DNA of 64,000 nt, taken from Angustibacter sp049994355 (GTDB lineage Bacteria > Actinomycetota > Actinomycetes > Actinomycetales > Angustibacteraceae). The stretch covers positions 2,604,001 to 2,668,000 of the forward strand of contig NZ_CP188257.1 of the NCBI RefSeq assembly GCF_049994355.1, given 5' to 3'. The position numbers were made by a program, and so were the translations under genes. The notes beneath the pieces are model-generated. The model worked only from the letters and a program-made list of their open reading frames with translations, ran no database searches and was not told where the DNA came from. The stretch's first letter is position 1; each line of letters opens with the position of its first letter. This document shows, piece after piece, positions 15,618 to 24,405 of the stretch.

Positions 15618-18119
15618 TCACGAAACAGATACGTTCCGCAGGAGCACGACTGCGGCCCCCTCCTCGTTCGACCGCGCCAGGTCGACCTCCGCCTCGAACG
15701 ACCAGTCGTGGTCGCCCGCGGGGTCGTCCAGCACCTGCCGGACCCGCCAGGTCGCAGTCCCCCGCTCGACCTGCAGCAGCTGGGGTCCGCGGGCATCCGG
15801 TCCGGTACCGATGTCCGCATGCTCGGCGAAGTACGGCTCCAACGCTGCGCGCCACCGCGCGGCGTCCCAGCCGACCTGCTCGTCCAGCTCGCCGAGCTCG
15901 TTCCACCGGGCCAGGGCGGCGAGCTCGACCCGGCGGAACATGGCGTTGCGCACCAGCACGGTGAAAGCCCGCAGGTTCGCCGTCAGCGGCCGCGGCGCGG
16001 CGTCAACCTGCGCCGCGGCATCGGGCCGGTTCGGATCGACCAGCTGCTCCCACTCGTCGAGCAGACTGGAGTCCGTCTGCCGCACGATCTCGCCCAGCCA
16101 CTCGGTGAGGTCGACGATCGCCTCGGTGCGGCTGGCCTCGGGCACGGTGCGGCGCAACGCCTTGTACGCGTCAGCCAGGTAGCGCAGCACCAGCCCTTCG
16201 CTGCGGGACAGCCCGTACAGCTGGATCAGCTCGCCGAAACCCATCGCCCGCTCGTGCATGTCGCGCGCGACGGACTTCGGCGACAGCTCGTAGTCGCCGA
16301 CCCACGGGTGCCCGGTGCGGTAGGTGGCGAAGGCGTGCTCCAGCAGCTCGGCGAGGGGCTTGGGCCAGGTGACCTCCTCCAGCAGGTCCATCCGTTCCTC
16401 GTACTCGATGCCGTCGGCCTTCATCTGCGCAACCGCCTCGCCGCGAGCCGCGAACTGCTGTGCGAGAAGGACTTGCCGCGGGTCGTCCAGGGTCGCCTCG
16501 AGCACGGACAGGACGTCGAGGGCGTAGGTCGGCGACTCCACGTCGAGCAGCTCCAGTGCGGCCAGGGCGAACGTGGACAGCGGTTGGTTGAGCGCGAAGT
16601 CGGCCTGCAGGTCCACGGTGAGCCGGGCGCGCCGTCCGGTCTCGTCCGGTTCGGCGAGCTGCTCGACCACCCCCGCTGAGAGCAGCGCTCGGTAGATGCC
16701 GACGGCCTGCCGGACGTGTCGCAGCTGCTGCGCGCCGGTCTCGTGGTTGTCGCGCAGCAGGTGCCTGAAGTGCGCGAGCGTGTCACCAGGACGCCCGATC
16801 ACGTTGAGCACCAACGAGTGCGTGACCCGCAGGCGGCTCTTCAACGGCTCGGGCTCGGCGGCGACGAGCCGCTCGAACGTCTCCTCCGACCAGGTCACCT
16901 GGCCCTCGGGCGCCTTCTTGCGCTGGACCTTTCGCCGCTTCTTCGGGTCGTCCCCGGCCTTCGCCAACGCACGCTCGTTCTCGATCACGTGCTCGGGAGC
17001 CTGCACGAGCACATAGCCGCTGGTGTCGTACCCGGCGCGACCGGCCCGCCCGGCGATCTGGTGGAACTCGCGGGCGTTCAGCCGGCGCTGGCGGTGCCCG
17101 TCGTACTTGGTCAACCCGGTCAGGACGACGGACCGGATCGGGACGTTGATGCCGACCCCGAGCGTGTCGGTACCGCAGATGACCTTGAGCAGTCCGGACT
17201 GCGCGAGCTGCTCAACGAGTCGCCGGTAGCGCGGCAGCATGCCGGCGTGGTGCACGCCGACGCCGTGCCGCACCAGGCGGGACAGCGTCTTGCCGAAGCC
17301 CGACGTGAACCGGAAGGCACCGAGGTGCGCGGCGATAGCGTCCTTCTGCTCCCGGCTGGCGACGTTGGTGCTCATCAGGGCCTGCGCCCGTTCGAGGGCC
17401 GCGGCCTGGGTGAAGTGCACGACGTAGACCGGGCTCTGCCTCGTGCTGAGCAGCTCGTCGAGGGTCTCGTGCAACGGGGTCAGCACGTAGCTGTGGCTGA
17501 GCGGGACGGGCCGTTCCACACCGGAGACCACGGCGGTCGCCAAGCCGGTGCGACGGGTCAGGTCGTCGCGGAAGAACGACACGTCGCCGAGGGTCGCGGA
17601 CATCAGCACGAACTGGACCTGCGGCAGCTCGACGATCGGCACCTGCCAGGCCCAGCCGCGCTGCGGGTCGCCGTAGAAGTGGAACTCGTCCATCACCACC
17701 TGGCCGAGGTTGGCGAACTCCCCCTCGCGCAGCGCGAGGTTGGCCAGGACCTCTGCGGTGCAGGCGATGATCGGGGCATCCGCGTTCACGGCCGCGTCGC
17801 CGGTGACCATGCCCACGCTCGCCGAACCGAACTGCTGGCAGAGCGTGAAGAACTTCTCGCTGACCAGGGCCTTGATCGGGGCGGTGTAGTAGCTCCGTCG
17901 ACCGCTCGCGAGCGCGGCGAAGTGGGCGCCGGTCGCCACCAGGGACTTCCCGGACCCGGTCGGCGTGGACAGGACCAGGTTGTTGCCGCTGAGGATCTCG
18001 ATCAGCGCCTCGTCCTGAGCCGGGTACAGCGCGATCCCCTGCTCCGCCGTCCAGGTGGTGAAGGCGTCGTACAGGGAGTCGGCGTCGGGCGCCTCGGGGA
18101 CCAGGTCGGTGAGCAGCAT
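15618..18119 (-). CDS. DEAD/DEAH box helicase with DUF3516 domain
   Basis: 833 residues, superfamily 2 helicase of the Ski2-like group restricted largely to actinobacteria. Motif I is STPTGSGKS (about 53-61), motif II DEFH in VVMDEFHFYGD, motif III LMSATLGD, motif VI QIAGRAGRAGYD. A basic KKRRKVQRKK stretch separates the helicase core from the roughly 400-residue DUF3516 C-terminal region. Likely an RNA helicase in RNA processing or turnover. The start ATG 18119 has GGGGGAG just upstream. Stands alone, divergent from a small gene. Confidence 0.9.
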   Translation of the reverse strand: MLLTDLVPEAPDADSLYDAFTTWTAEQGIALYPAQDEALIEILSGNNLVLSTPTGSGKSLVATGAHFAALASGRRSYYTAPIKALVSEKFFTLCQQFGSASVGMVTGDAAVNADAPIIACTAEVLANLALREGEFANLGQVVMDEFHFYGDPQRGWAWQVPIVELPQVQFVLMSATLGDVSFFRDDLTRRTGLATAVVSGVERPVPLSHSYVLTPLHETLDELLSTRQSPVYVVHFTQAAALERAQALMSTNVASREQKDAIAAHLGAFRFTSGFGKTLSRLVRHGVGVHHAGMLPRYRRLVEQLAQSGLLKVICGTDTLGVGINVPIRSVVLTGLTKYDGHRQRRLNAREFHQIAGRAGRAGYDTSGYVLVQAPEHVIENERALAKAGDDPKKRRKVQRKKAPEGQVTWSEETFERLVAAEPEPLKSRLRVTHSLVLNVIGRPGDTLAHFRHLLRDNHETGAQQLRHVRQAVGIYRALLSAGVVEQLAEPDETGRRARLTVDLQADFALNQPLSTFALAALELLDVESPTYALDVLSVLEATLDDPRQVLLAQQFAARGEAVAQMKADGIEYEERMDLLEEVTWPKPLAELLEHAFATYRTGHPWVGDYELSPKSVARDMHERAMGFGELIQLYGLSRSEGLVLRYLADAYKALRRTVPEASRTEAIVDLTEWLGEIVRQTDSSLLDEWEQLVDPNRPDAAAQVDAAPRPLTANLRAFTVLVRNAMFRRVELAALARWNELGELDEQVGWDAARWRAALEPYFAEHADIGTGPDARGPQLLQVERGTATWRVRQVLDDPAGDHDWSFEAEVDLARSNEEGAAVVLLRNVSVS

Positions 18120-18169
18120 CGCTCCCCCATCGTGCCTGGTCCGCTCGCACGGGCGACACTGAGGTGATG

Positions 18170-18574
18170 ATGACGCTCGAGCTCGCCCAGCGGTTGGCCG
18201 ACGCTGGCCTGCGCTGGCTCCCCAAGCCCGGCGACCGGTTCTGCATCCCCAACCGGGACATGGACGACGACGTCTTCGTGCTCAGTGACATGACCGTCGA
18301 GGTGCACGACCTGCCGTCCGGGCGGGTCATCGGGTTCAACGGGACCACCGAGTGGGCGCTGGACGAGGTCGCCCAGCGGGACGCGCTGTGGATTCCCCGC
18401 GAGAGCCAGCTGCGCGACCTGCTCGGCCAACGGTTCCTGCGGCTGGAGGCAGTCCCTGACGGGTTCGCTGTCACTGTCAGCGCGGCCGACCCGGACGACG
18501 AACTGGTCCGTGCGGTCGACATCGACGCCGAGCGCGCCTACGCCCGGGCACTCCTGGCCGTGCTCGGCGGGTGA
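18170..18574 (+). CDS. Conserved actinobacterial hypothetical protein (often labelled pilus assembly CpaE)
   Basis: 134 residues, acidic. The sequence (LELAQRLADAGLRWLPKPGD, DRFCIPNRDMDDDVFVLSDM, GFNGTTEWALDEV) matches a small conserved actinobacterial family that databases often call CpaE, without evidence for a pilus role and without the CpaE ATPase domain. GAGGTGAT upstream matches the 16S anti-Shine-Dalgarno. Starts at 18164 (GTG), 18167 and 18170 are possible; 18170 gives the best spacing. Divergent from the helicase. Confidence 0.7.
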   Translation: MTLELAQRLADAGLRWLPKPGDRFCIPNRDMDDDVFVLSDMTVEVHDLPSGRVIGFNGTTEWALDEVAQRDALWIPRESQLRDLLGQRFLRLEAVPDGFAVTVSAADPDDELVRAVDIDAERAYARALLAVLGG

Positions 18575-18584
18575 AGGGCAGCGC

Positions 18585-18749
18585 TCAGGAAGCCTGACGC
18601 CGCAACGGGTGAGCGACCCGGGCCTCGACCGTGCGTCGAGCCTGCTCGCGGGCCCTGCGAACCACCTCGGGGAAGTACTCCTCCGGACCGATCCCGCCAC
18701 GCAGCCAGCTGCGACCGCGCTCGTCCACGACCTTGTCCCGCTTGACCAC
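18585..18749 (-). CDS. Small basic hypothetical protein (54 aa)
   Basis: 54 residues from GTG 18749, begins VVKRDKVVDERGRSWLRGG and ends in a basic helix. GGGAGGG lies 8 bases before this GTG; a longer in-frame version from 18800 has no such site. The plain, soluble, Arg-rich sequence is of a type seen in short actinobacterial conserved proteins. Function unknown. It ends 10 bp from the convergent 134-aa gene. Confidence 0.5.
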   Translation of the reverse strand: MVKRDKVVDERGRSWLRGGIGPEEYFPEVVRRAREQARRTVEARVAHPLRRQAS

Positions 18750-18796
18750 GAGGAGCCCTCCCTTGGTTCCGGTCGATGATACGCCCGCCCGGCCCG

Positions 18797-19582
18797 TCAC
18801 AGCTGCCCTTGGGCCGCTCCGAGCAGGTTCGCCAGCACCCGCACGAGCTCGACGTCGTCCTCCGTCAGGTCGCCGACCTGCGGCGCGTCGACGGTGAGCA
18901 ACCCGAGCGGCAGCTGTCCCGCGGTCACGGCGACCGCCACCACGGTGCGGTACCCGGAGCCAGCGGTTGGCGTCACCATCGGGCTCACCGTCACGTCGTC
19001 GACGAACACGAAGTCGCCCTGTCGGACGACGTCCAGCACCGCGTCACCGTCCGGCGTGCCAGCGCCGAACCGCTGGCGCGGCTGCGTGGACCGCCCGCCC
19101 CAGCTCTCCCTGGTCAGCCCCAGGCCGTCGCGGTCCAACCGGTAGAAAGCGCTGCGCGCCTCGGGCGCGGTCAGGGTGACGGCGGCGTCGACGACCGCCT
19201 GGCAGACCTGGCCCGCCACGTGGGCGCGGTCCGCGTCGGTCGTGGTGCCGGCGAGCTCGCCCAGGTAGCTGGTGATCGGCGCGAAGACGCCGTTGATGGT
19301 CAGCGTCAGCGCGGCCTCGGCGTCGATGGCGACCTGCTCGAGGCTCTGCCGTTGCCGTCGGAACCGATGCTGCTGCAGCAGGTTCGCCAGCACGGCGAGC
19401 CCGGCGAGCATCGCACCGACGGTGAGCAGTAGGGCCCGGGCCGACCCGGTGGACAGCCCGGCCTGCGCCGAGACCACGAACGTGGCCATCGCCGCCACGA
19501 CCGCCAACGTGGTGAGCAGCACCCCGCCGACAGACCTCGTCCACCAGGGCGCACGCGTCTGAACGACGTCGGCTTCTCGCAC
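18797..19582 (-). CDS. Membrane-anchored GAF domain protein
   Basis: 261 residues. Two predicted membrane helices at about 18-65 (VGGVLLTTLAVVAAMATFVV and LLLTVGAMLAGLAVLANLL), a helical linker, and a GAF-like sensory domain from about 105 to the end (FYRLDRDGLGLTRESW, FVFVDDVTVSPM, GYRTVVAVAV, LGLLTVDAPQ, DVELVRVLANLLGAA). No kinase, cyclase or phosphatase output is attached. It probably senses a small ligand and passes the signal to a partner encoded elsewhere. Confidence 0.75.
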   Translation of the reverse strand: MREADVVQTRAPWWTRSVGGVLLTTLAVVAAMATFVVSAQAGLSTGSARALLLTVGAMLAGLAVLANLLQQHRFRRQRQSLEQVAIDAEAALTLTINGVFAPITSYLGELAGTTTDADRAHVAGQVCQAVVDAAVTLTAPEARSAFYRLDRDGLGLTRESWGGRSTQPRQRFGAGTPDGDAVLDVVRQGDFVFVDDVTVSPMVTPTAGSGYRTVVAVAVTAGQLPLGLLTVDAPQVGDLTEDDVELVRVLANLLGAAQGQL

Positions 19583-19634
19583 GCGCCGACCCTAGCGGGA
19601 CCGGGTGACAGACGGGACGAATGGGGCTACGTCA

Positions 19635-20795
19635 CTAGCGCCCGAGCACGTGCCCGAGCGCGCCGCCCGGGCTGTTCTTCAGGTCGCCGCCGCTTGCGAA
19701 CCGTCGCGCGCTGAACGTCGCCACGTCGGCGTCCGGCGTCCGCCCCTCTGCCAGGTCGGCCAGCAGGATGCCCATCAGCGCGGAGAACTTGAAACCCTCG
19801 CCGCTATCACCGCAGGCGACGACGATGCCGCCAGGCAGGGTGTCGAGGACGAAGCGGCCGTCCGGCGAGTCCGTCCAGCTGCAGACCTGCGCGTCCAGGA
19901 CGTGCGCCGGGAAGGCCGTCAGGTCGCGGGCCACCCGTTCGGCCGTCACGGCGACGAGGTGCACGTCCGGGCTGCGGTCGTGGTCGCCCTCGACGTAGTC
20001 GCGCAGGGGGCGGTCCAGTCCCACCTTGTAGCCGAGCCCCGGTGTCGGCATCGCGTACATGCCGGGCACGCCGTCGCGCGGCCCGTCGAACAGGCAGGGC
20101 AGGTCGTCCGTCCTTGCGCTCGTGGTCGGGTCACCGAAATGCACCACCTGCTCCAGGTGCGGCCGCAGCGGCAGCTCCAGACCGACCTGTGCGAGCAGCG
20201 GGCCCGCACCTGGCCCGGGCGCCAGCACGACGACGTCCGCGTCCAGGCTCCGACCGTCGGCACAACCGATCCGGACGCCGGACGCGCGCGTTCGGATCTC
20301 GGTCACGACCTGGCCGGACCGGACGACTCCCCCGGCTGCTGCCAGCAGCGCGGCCTGCGCTGCCATCGACTCGCCGGCGAGCAGCGGGCCGGCGTCCGCC
20401 TGCCAGACGGCCGCCCGGCCGTCCGGTCGCAGGCCGGGAAACCGTGAGGCCACGTCCTGCGACGCGACGACCTGGTGCTCGACCCCGACCTCGCGCAGCG
20501 CCGCCTGGACGGCCTCGAGGGAGACGTCGTCGCGCCACAGCAGGCCGCGGCGCAGGTGCACGGTTCGTCCGCTGCGGCTGGCGAGCCTCTCCATGGCATC
20601 GATGCTGCGCAAGGCCAGTCGCACTCGCACCGCGTCAGGGTGGGTGAGCCGCCACAGCCGGGTCGGACCCGACGAGGAGGAGAGCCGGTTAGCGATTCCG
20701 TGCCGGTCGAGCAGGACGACGTCGTGGCCCCGGCCGGCGAGCTCGGCAGCCGCGGGCAGGCCCCAGGCACCCGCACCCACGACCACGCACCTCAC
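19635..20795 (-). CDS. FAD-dependent oxidoreductase (DAO / monomeric sarcosine oxidase type)
   Basis: 386 residues of the D-amino-acid oxidase fold. The FAD-binding VVVGAGAWGLPAAAEL is at the N-terminus, with acidic VVLLDRH ending the second strand. SSSSGPTRLWRLTH resembles the flavin-contacting loop of SolA-like enzymes. The C-terminal CGDSGEGFKFSALMG contacts FAD in the family. Probably oxidises a secondary or N-methylated amine or amino acid, releasing hydrogen peroxide. Monocistronic; the substrate is unknown. Confidence 0.85.
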   Translation of the reverse strand: MRCVVVGAGAWGLPAAAELAGRGHDVVLLDRHGIANRLSSSSGPTRLWRLTHPDAVRVRLALRSIDAMERLASRSGRTVHLRRGLLWRDDVSLEAVQAALREVGVEHQVVASQDVASRFPGLRPDGRAAVWQADAGPLLAGESMAAQAALLAAAGGVVRSGQVVTEIRTRASGVRIGCADGRSLDADVVVLAPGPGAGPLLAQVGLELPLRPHLEQVVHFGDPTTSARTDDLPCLFDGPRDGVPGMYAMPTPGLGYKVGLDRPLRDYVEGDHDRSPDVHLVAVTAERVARDLTAFPAHVLDAQVCSWTDSPDGRFVLDTLPGGIVVACGDSGEGFKFSALMGILLADLAEGRTPDADVATFSARRFASGGDLKNSPGGALGHVLGR

Positions 20796-20851
20796 GGGAG
20801 GAGTCTAGGTCGCCGGCCGCGGCGACAGGGGACGCCGAGCGACACGCACGC

Positions 20852-21793
20852 TCAGACGGGAAGCGCCTCGTTAACGGTCACGGCGATGCTCTGCAGCACG
20901 TGATCGGCCACGTCGTGCCCGACCTGGCAAGTGCCCGCCGCGTGGTGACCACCACCGCCGTTCTCCAGGCAGATGGCGCCAAGGTCGACGGGCGAGGTGC
21001 GGTCCAGGATCGACTTGCCGAGGGCGAGCACGGTGTTCTGCTTGTTGCGACCCCAGATGACGTGGGCGGAGACCCGGCACTGCGGGAACAGCGCGTAGAC
21101 CATGAACCGGTTGCCGGCGTGGATGACCTCCTCGTCGCGCAGGTCCACCACAACCAGGTCCCCCATCACGGTGCTCACCCGACGCAGCTGCTCGACGAAC
21201 TTCTCGGTCTGCTCGTTGAACAACTCGACGCGCTCGGCGACGTCCGGGGTGGCCAGGATCTGCTCGACCGAGTCCTGGTGCAGGACCTCGTCGATGAGCT
21301 GCATCATGAGCTGGTAGTTGGAGATCCGGAAGTCGCGGAAGCGTCCCAGGCCGGTGCGGCTGTCCATCAGGAAGTTCAGCAGCGTCCAGTCGGTGGGGTT
21401 CAGGATGTCGTCCAGGTCGTACTGGGCGGAGTCGGCCTGGTCGACCCCCCGCATCAGCTCCTCGGAGATGTTCGGGAAGACCTCCGCTCCACCGTAGAAG
21501 TCGTAGACCACCCGTGCCGCGGACGGTGCGTCGGCGTCGATCACGTGGTTCGCCCGGTGCCCGGCGTTGCGCAGCGTCTCGCTGTGGTGGTGGTCGAAGA
21601 CGATGTGCGCAGCGGCCGCGTACGGCAGGTTTGTGAGGATGTCGCCGTCGGTCACCTCGACGAGCCCGTCCTGCACGTCCTTGGGGTGCACGAAGGTGAT
21701 GTCGTCGATCAGGTCCAGAGCCCGCAGAAGCACCGCGCACACCAGCCCGTCGAAGTCGCTGCGGGTGACCAGCCGGTACTTGCGCGTACTCAT
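20852..21793 (-). CDS. DHH-family phosphoesterase
   Basis: 313 residues. DHH signature motifs: RSDFDGLVCAVLL (D-x-D motif I), HIVFDHHHSET (DHH motif III), DQADSAQYD, and a C-terminal DHHA1-type GGGGHHAAG loop that binds the nucleotide or phosphate end. The family includes nanoRNases/pAp phosphatases, RecJ-like and exopolyphosphatase-like enzymes; this one is shorter than RecJ. ATG 21793 is preceded by AGAGGA; an upstream ATG at 21808 would add five residues. Cytosolic. Confidence 0.85.
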   Translation of the reverse strand: MSTRKYRLVTRSDFDGLVCAVLLRALDLIDDITFVHPKDVQDGLVEVTDGDILTNLPYAAAAHIVFDHHHSETLRNAGHRANHVIDADAPSAARVVYDFYGGAEVFPNISEELMRGVDQADSAQYDLDDILNPTDWTLLNFLMDSRTGLGRFRDFRISNYQLMMQLIDEVLHQDSVEQILATPDVAERVELFNEQTEKFVEQLRRVSTVMGDLVVVDLRDEEVIHAGNRFMVYALFPQCRVSAHVIWGRNKQNTVLALGKSILDRTSPVDLGAICLENGGGGHHAAGTCQVGHDVADHVLQSIAVTVNEALPV

Positions 21794-21961
21794 CGGAGTC
21801 CTCTTCATCGCTCGGAGCAGGCAGTCCTTTGCCCGCACCCTCTGTTTCGGCGGGCCCGGCGGGGCTGTCGATCCACCGAACGGGTGACGCTGGGGGTCGC
21901 GCCGGGCCGCGTTCGGCGGGAGGCTGGACGAGGCCGCACCCCACGCAGGAGGGACGACGCG

Positions 21962-22153
21962 ATGACCACCCAGGACGAGCAGGTGCCGGACGGCGTCCCC
22001 GAGGCGGACTACGTCGAGCAGCACACGTTCGCGGACGGCACGGACGACGAGGGAGACCTGGTGCCGGACCTGGACCGCGAGGACGACGCCGATGTCGCGG
22101 ATCTGCAGGACCAGTCCACGCCGGCACCCGTGGACGACGACGAACGTCGGTGA
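21962..22153 (+). CDS. Small highly acidic protein (63 aa)
   Basis: 63 residues starting MTTQDEQVPDGVPEADYVEQ. More than a third of the residues are Asp or Glu, no hydrophobic core, so likely disordered. GGAGGG lies about 10 bases upstream of the ATG. The stop overlaps the start of the Nudix gene by 4 bases (GTGA), so it is coupled to that gene. Function unknown. Confidence 0.65.
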   Translation: MTTQDEQVPDGVPEADYVEQHTFADGTDDEGDLVPDLDREDDADVADLQDQSTPAPVDDDERR

Positions 22154-22596
22154 CGAACCCCGTTCCAGGCTCGCCCACGCTCGTCGTCGGTGCCGCACTG
22201 ATGGACGCTCTCGACCGCCCCCGCAGGCTGCTGGCCGCCCGACGTAGCCGGCCACCGCAGATTGCCGGGCACTGGGAGCTGCCTGGGGGCAAGGTCGAGC
22301 GCGGCGAACTCCCCCAGGAGGCGCTGCACCGGGAGCTGCGCGAGGAGCTCGGGATCGGTGTCCGGCTGGGCGCGGAGCTCGTGGGGCCGGACGACGGCTG
22401 CTGGCCCATCTCGTCCGAGCTCGCGTTGAGGGTGTGGCTCGCCGAGGTCACCCACGGCCGACCGACGGCAGACGACAGCCACGACGAGCTGCGCTGGCTG
22501 GACCACGGTTCGTGGACCCGCCTGAACTGGCTGCCGGCGGACCTCCCGGTCGTAGAGCAGCTGGCCCGGCTCTGCGAGCCGGGCCCAGCGGGCTGA
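22150..22596 (+). CDS. Nudix hydrolase (MutT/8-oxo-dGTPase type)
   Basis: 148 residues. A complete Nudix box, G-x5-E-x7-RE-L-x-EE-x-G-I, is present from GKVERGE through RELREELGIG (about residues 45-67). ALMDALDRPRRLLAARRS and IAGHWELPGG before it are typical of MutT-like housecleaning enzymes that hydrolyse oxidised nucleoside triphosphates. Starts at GTG 22150, overlapping the small acidic gene. A short tail (PADLPVVEQLARL) also fits the MutT group. Confidence 0.9.
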   Translation: MTNPVPGSPTLVVGAALMDALDRPRRLLAARRSRPPQIAGHWELPGGKVERGELPQEALHRELREELGIGVRLGAELVGPDDGCWPISSELALRVWLAEVTHGRPTADDSHDELRWLDHGSWTRLNWLPADLPVVEQLARLCEPGPAG

Positions 22597-22647
22597 CCCA
22601 GCGGCGAGCCCGGCGCCCTGCGACCGCCCTGCGACCGCGCTACGACC

Positions 22648-23634
22648 TCAGTCGACCACGGTCATCGGGATGCCGAACAGCGGGAACACGTGCTCGGTGT
22701 CCAGGAACATCGTGAACTCCACGACCTTGCCGCCCTGCACCCGCAGCACCTGCAGCGACCACGGCTCGAACGCCCCGCCCGGCCCGCTCGGCCGGTACTG
22801 CGCGAACGCGGGCATGCCGTTCGCGCGAGTGCGCACCAGCCGGGAGCCCTTGCACTCGATGCCCGGACCGGCCCACCAGGTGAGAATGTCGTCCCGCCCG
22901 CTGAGCCACAGCTCGTACGGCGGCATCGACTGGGTGGCGTCCTCCTTGATCAGCGCGGTGAGCGCAACCATGTCGTAGCGCTCGAAGGCGTCCAGGTAGC
23001 GCTCCAGCAGCTCGCGGTCCTCGTCGCTGAGGTCGCTCGACGTCTCGTTCTCGGAGGGGTCGCGCTCGGCGATCGTGGCCCGGGCTCGCTGCAAGGCGCT
23101 GTTCACCGAGGCCACTGACGTGTCGAGCAGCGAGGCCACCTCGGCGGCCGGCCAGGCCAGCACCTCACGCAGGATCAGCACCGCACGCTGACGCGGAGGC
23201 AGGTGCTGCAGCGCGGCGATGAACGCGAGGCGGATCGAGTCGCGCTCGACCGCCCGCTCGGCCGGGTCGCTCGCCGCCAGCACCTGCTCGTCCGGGATCG
23301 GCGTCACCCACGTCGCCTCGGGCAGGATCCCGCCATGCGGCGCGCTGGCGGAGCTGGCTGGCCCGAGGTCCATCGGGCGGGCCCGGCGTTGCCGGCCGTC
23401 CAGGGCGTCGAAGCACACGTTGGTGGCGATCCGGTACACCCAGGAGCGCAGGCTGGACCGACCCTCGAACCGGTCGATGGCCCGCCAGGCGCGAACCATC
23501 GTGTCCTGAACGGCGTCCTCGGCCTCGAACGCCGACCCGAGCATCCGGTAGCAGTAGCCGGTCAGCTCGTGGCGGAAAGACTCGAGCTGGTCCGCCGCAC
23601 CAGCCCCGGACCGCTCGACAACCAGATCCGTCAT
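22648..23634 (-). CDS. ECF sigma factor with C-terminal SnoaL-like domain
   Basis: 328 residues, longer than a plain ECF sigma factor. Region 2 is seen as LTGYCYRMLGSAFEAEDAVQ, then SLRSWVYRIATNVCFDAL; region 4 as LPPRQRAVLILREVLAWPAAE, then SVASVNSALQRAR. Residues about 205-328 form an NTF2/SnoaL-like domain (YLDAFERYDMVALTALIKED, TMFLDTEHVFPLF), as in the SigG/SigJ-like and TIGR02960 groups, where the tail controls activity. No anti-sigma gene is adjacent, consistent with those groups. ATG 23634 has GAGAGG upstream. Confidence 0.88.
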   Translation of the reverse strand: MTDLVVERSGAGAADQLESFRHELTGYCYRMLGSAFEAEDAVQDTMVRAWRAIDRFEGRSSLRSWVYRIATNVCFDALDGRQRRARPMDLGPASSASAPHGGILPEATWVTPIPDEQVLAASDPAERAVERDSIRLAFIAALQHLPPRQRAVLILREVLAWPAAEVASLLDTSVASVNSALQRARATIAERDPSENETSSDLSDEDRELLERYLDAFERYDMVALTALIKEDATQSMPPYELWLSGRDDILTWWAGPGIECKGSRLVRTRANGMPAFAQYRPSGPGGAFEPWSLQVLRVQGGKVVEFTMFLDTEHVFPLFGIPMTVVD

Positions 23635-23734
23635 TGCGCGCACCTCTCGCCGCTGCTCGCCCGACGTCCGCCGAGCGACACGAACCACCCTAAGTGGGGG
23701 CACCGACAAACGACAGGGCCGCCGCCCGGACCGG

Positions 23735-24304
23735 TCAGCCGGCAGCAGCCTTGGCGGCTGCCTTCTTCAGCTGCTTGTACTCGCGGACCTTCACCAACGA
23801 GTCAGCGTCGACGACGTCGGCTACCGAGCGGTAGCCCGGCAGGGCGTAGTCGCCGGCCGCGGCCTCCCAGCCGTCCGGACGCACGTCCAGCTGCTTGGCG
23901 AGCAGCGCCACGAAGATCTGGGCCTTCTGCTTGCCGAACCCCGGCAGCGCCATCACCCGCGCGAGCAGGTCACTGCCCGACGTCGCCTCGGTCCACAGCC
24001 GTGTCGTGTCACCGTCGTACTCGTCGGTGATCACGCGCGCGAGGTCCTGCAGCCGAGCGGCCATCGAACCCGGGAAGCGGTGGATCGCCGGCGGCCGGCT
24101 GCACAGCGCGGTGAACTCCTGCGGGTCGGCCTGCGCGATCGCCGCCGGGTCGAGCGTGCCGAACCGGTCGAGCACCTTCCACGGCCCGCGGAAGGCGTGC
24201 TCCATGCCGTACTGCTGGTCGAGCATCATGCCCACCAGCGGGGCGAACGCGTGCTCGTCCAGAACCTTGTCAGCTGCCACGTCGTTGGCGATCCCGAAGC
24301 CCAT
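23735..24304 (-). CDS. HhH-GPD type base-excision repair protein
   Basis: 189 residues of a small actinobacterial group in the HhH-GPD DNA glycosylase superfamily. PLVGMMLDQQYGMEHAFRGP resembles the N-terminal helical bundle, and LPGFGKQKAQIFVALL is the helix-hairpin-helix with its glycine-rich turn. The region where an endonuclease III-like catalytic Lys/Asp would lie reads GYRSVADVVDADS. No Fe-S cysteine cluster. Probably removes a damaged base, substrate unknown. Confidence 0.8.
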   Translation of the reverse strand: MGFGIANDVAADKVLDEHAFAPLVGMMLDQQYGMEHAFRGPWKVLDRFGTLDPAAIAQADPQEFTALCSRPPAIHRFPGSMAARLQDLARVITDEYDGDTTRLWTEATSGSDLLARVMALPGFGKQKAQIFVALLAKQLDVRPDGWEAAAGDYALPGYRSVADVVDADSLVKVREYKQLKKAAAKAAAG

Positions 24305-24405
24305 CTCGTCATGCTCTCACGCTCGGGCAGGGGCCCGGGGCGGCCCAGCGGGTCGGGCCGGGCGACACTGGATCGACCGGCACCGCAGGGCGTGCCCCCT
24401 TCAGA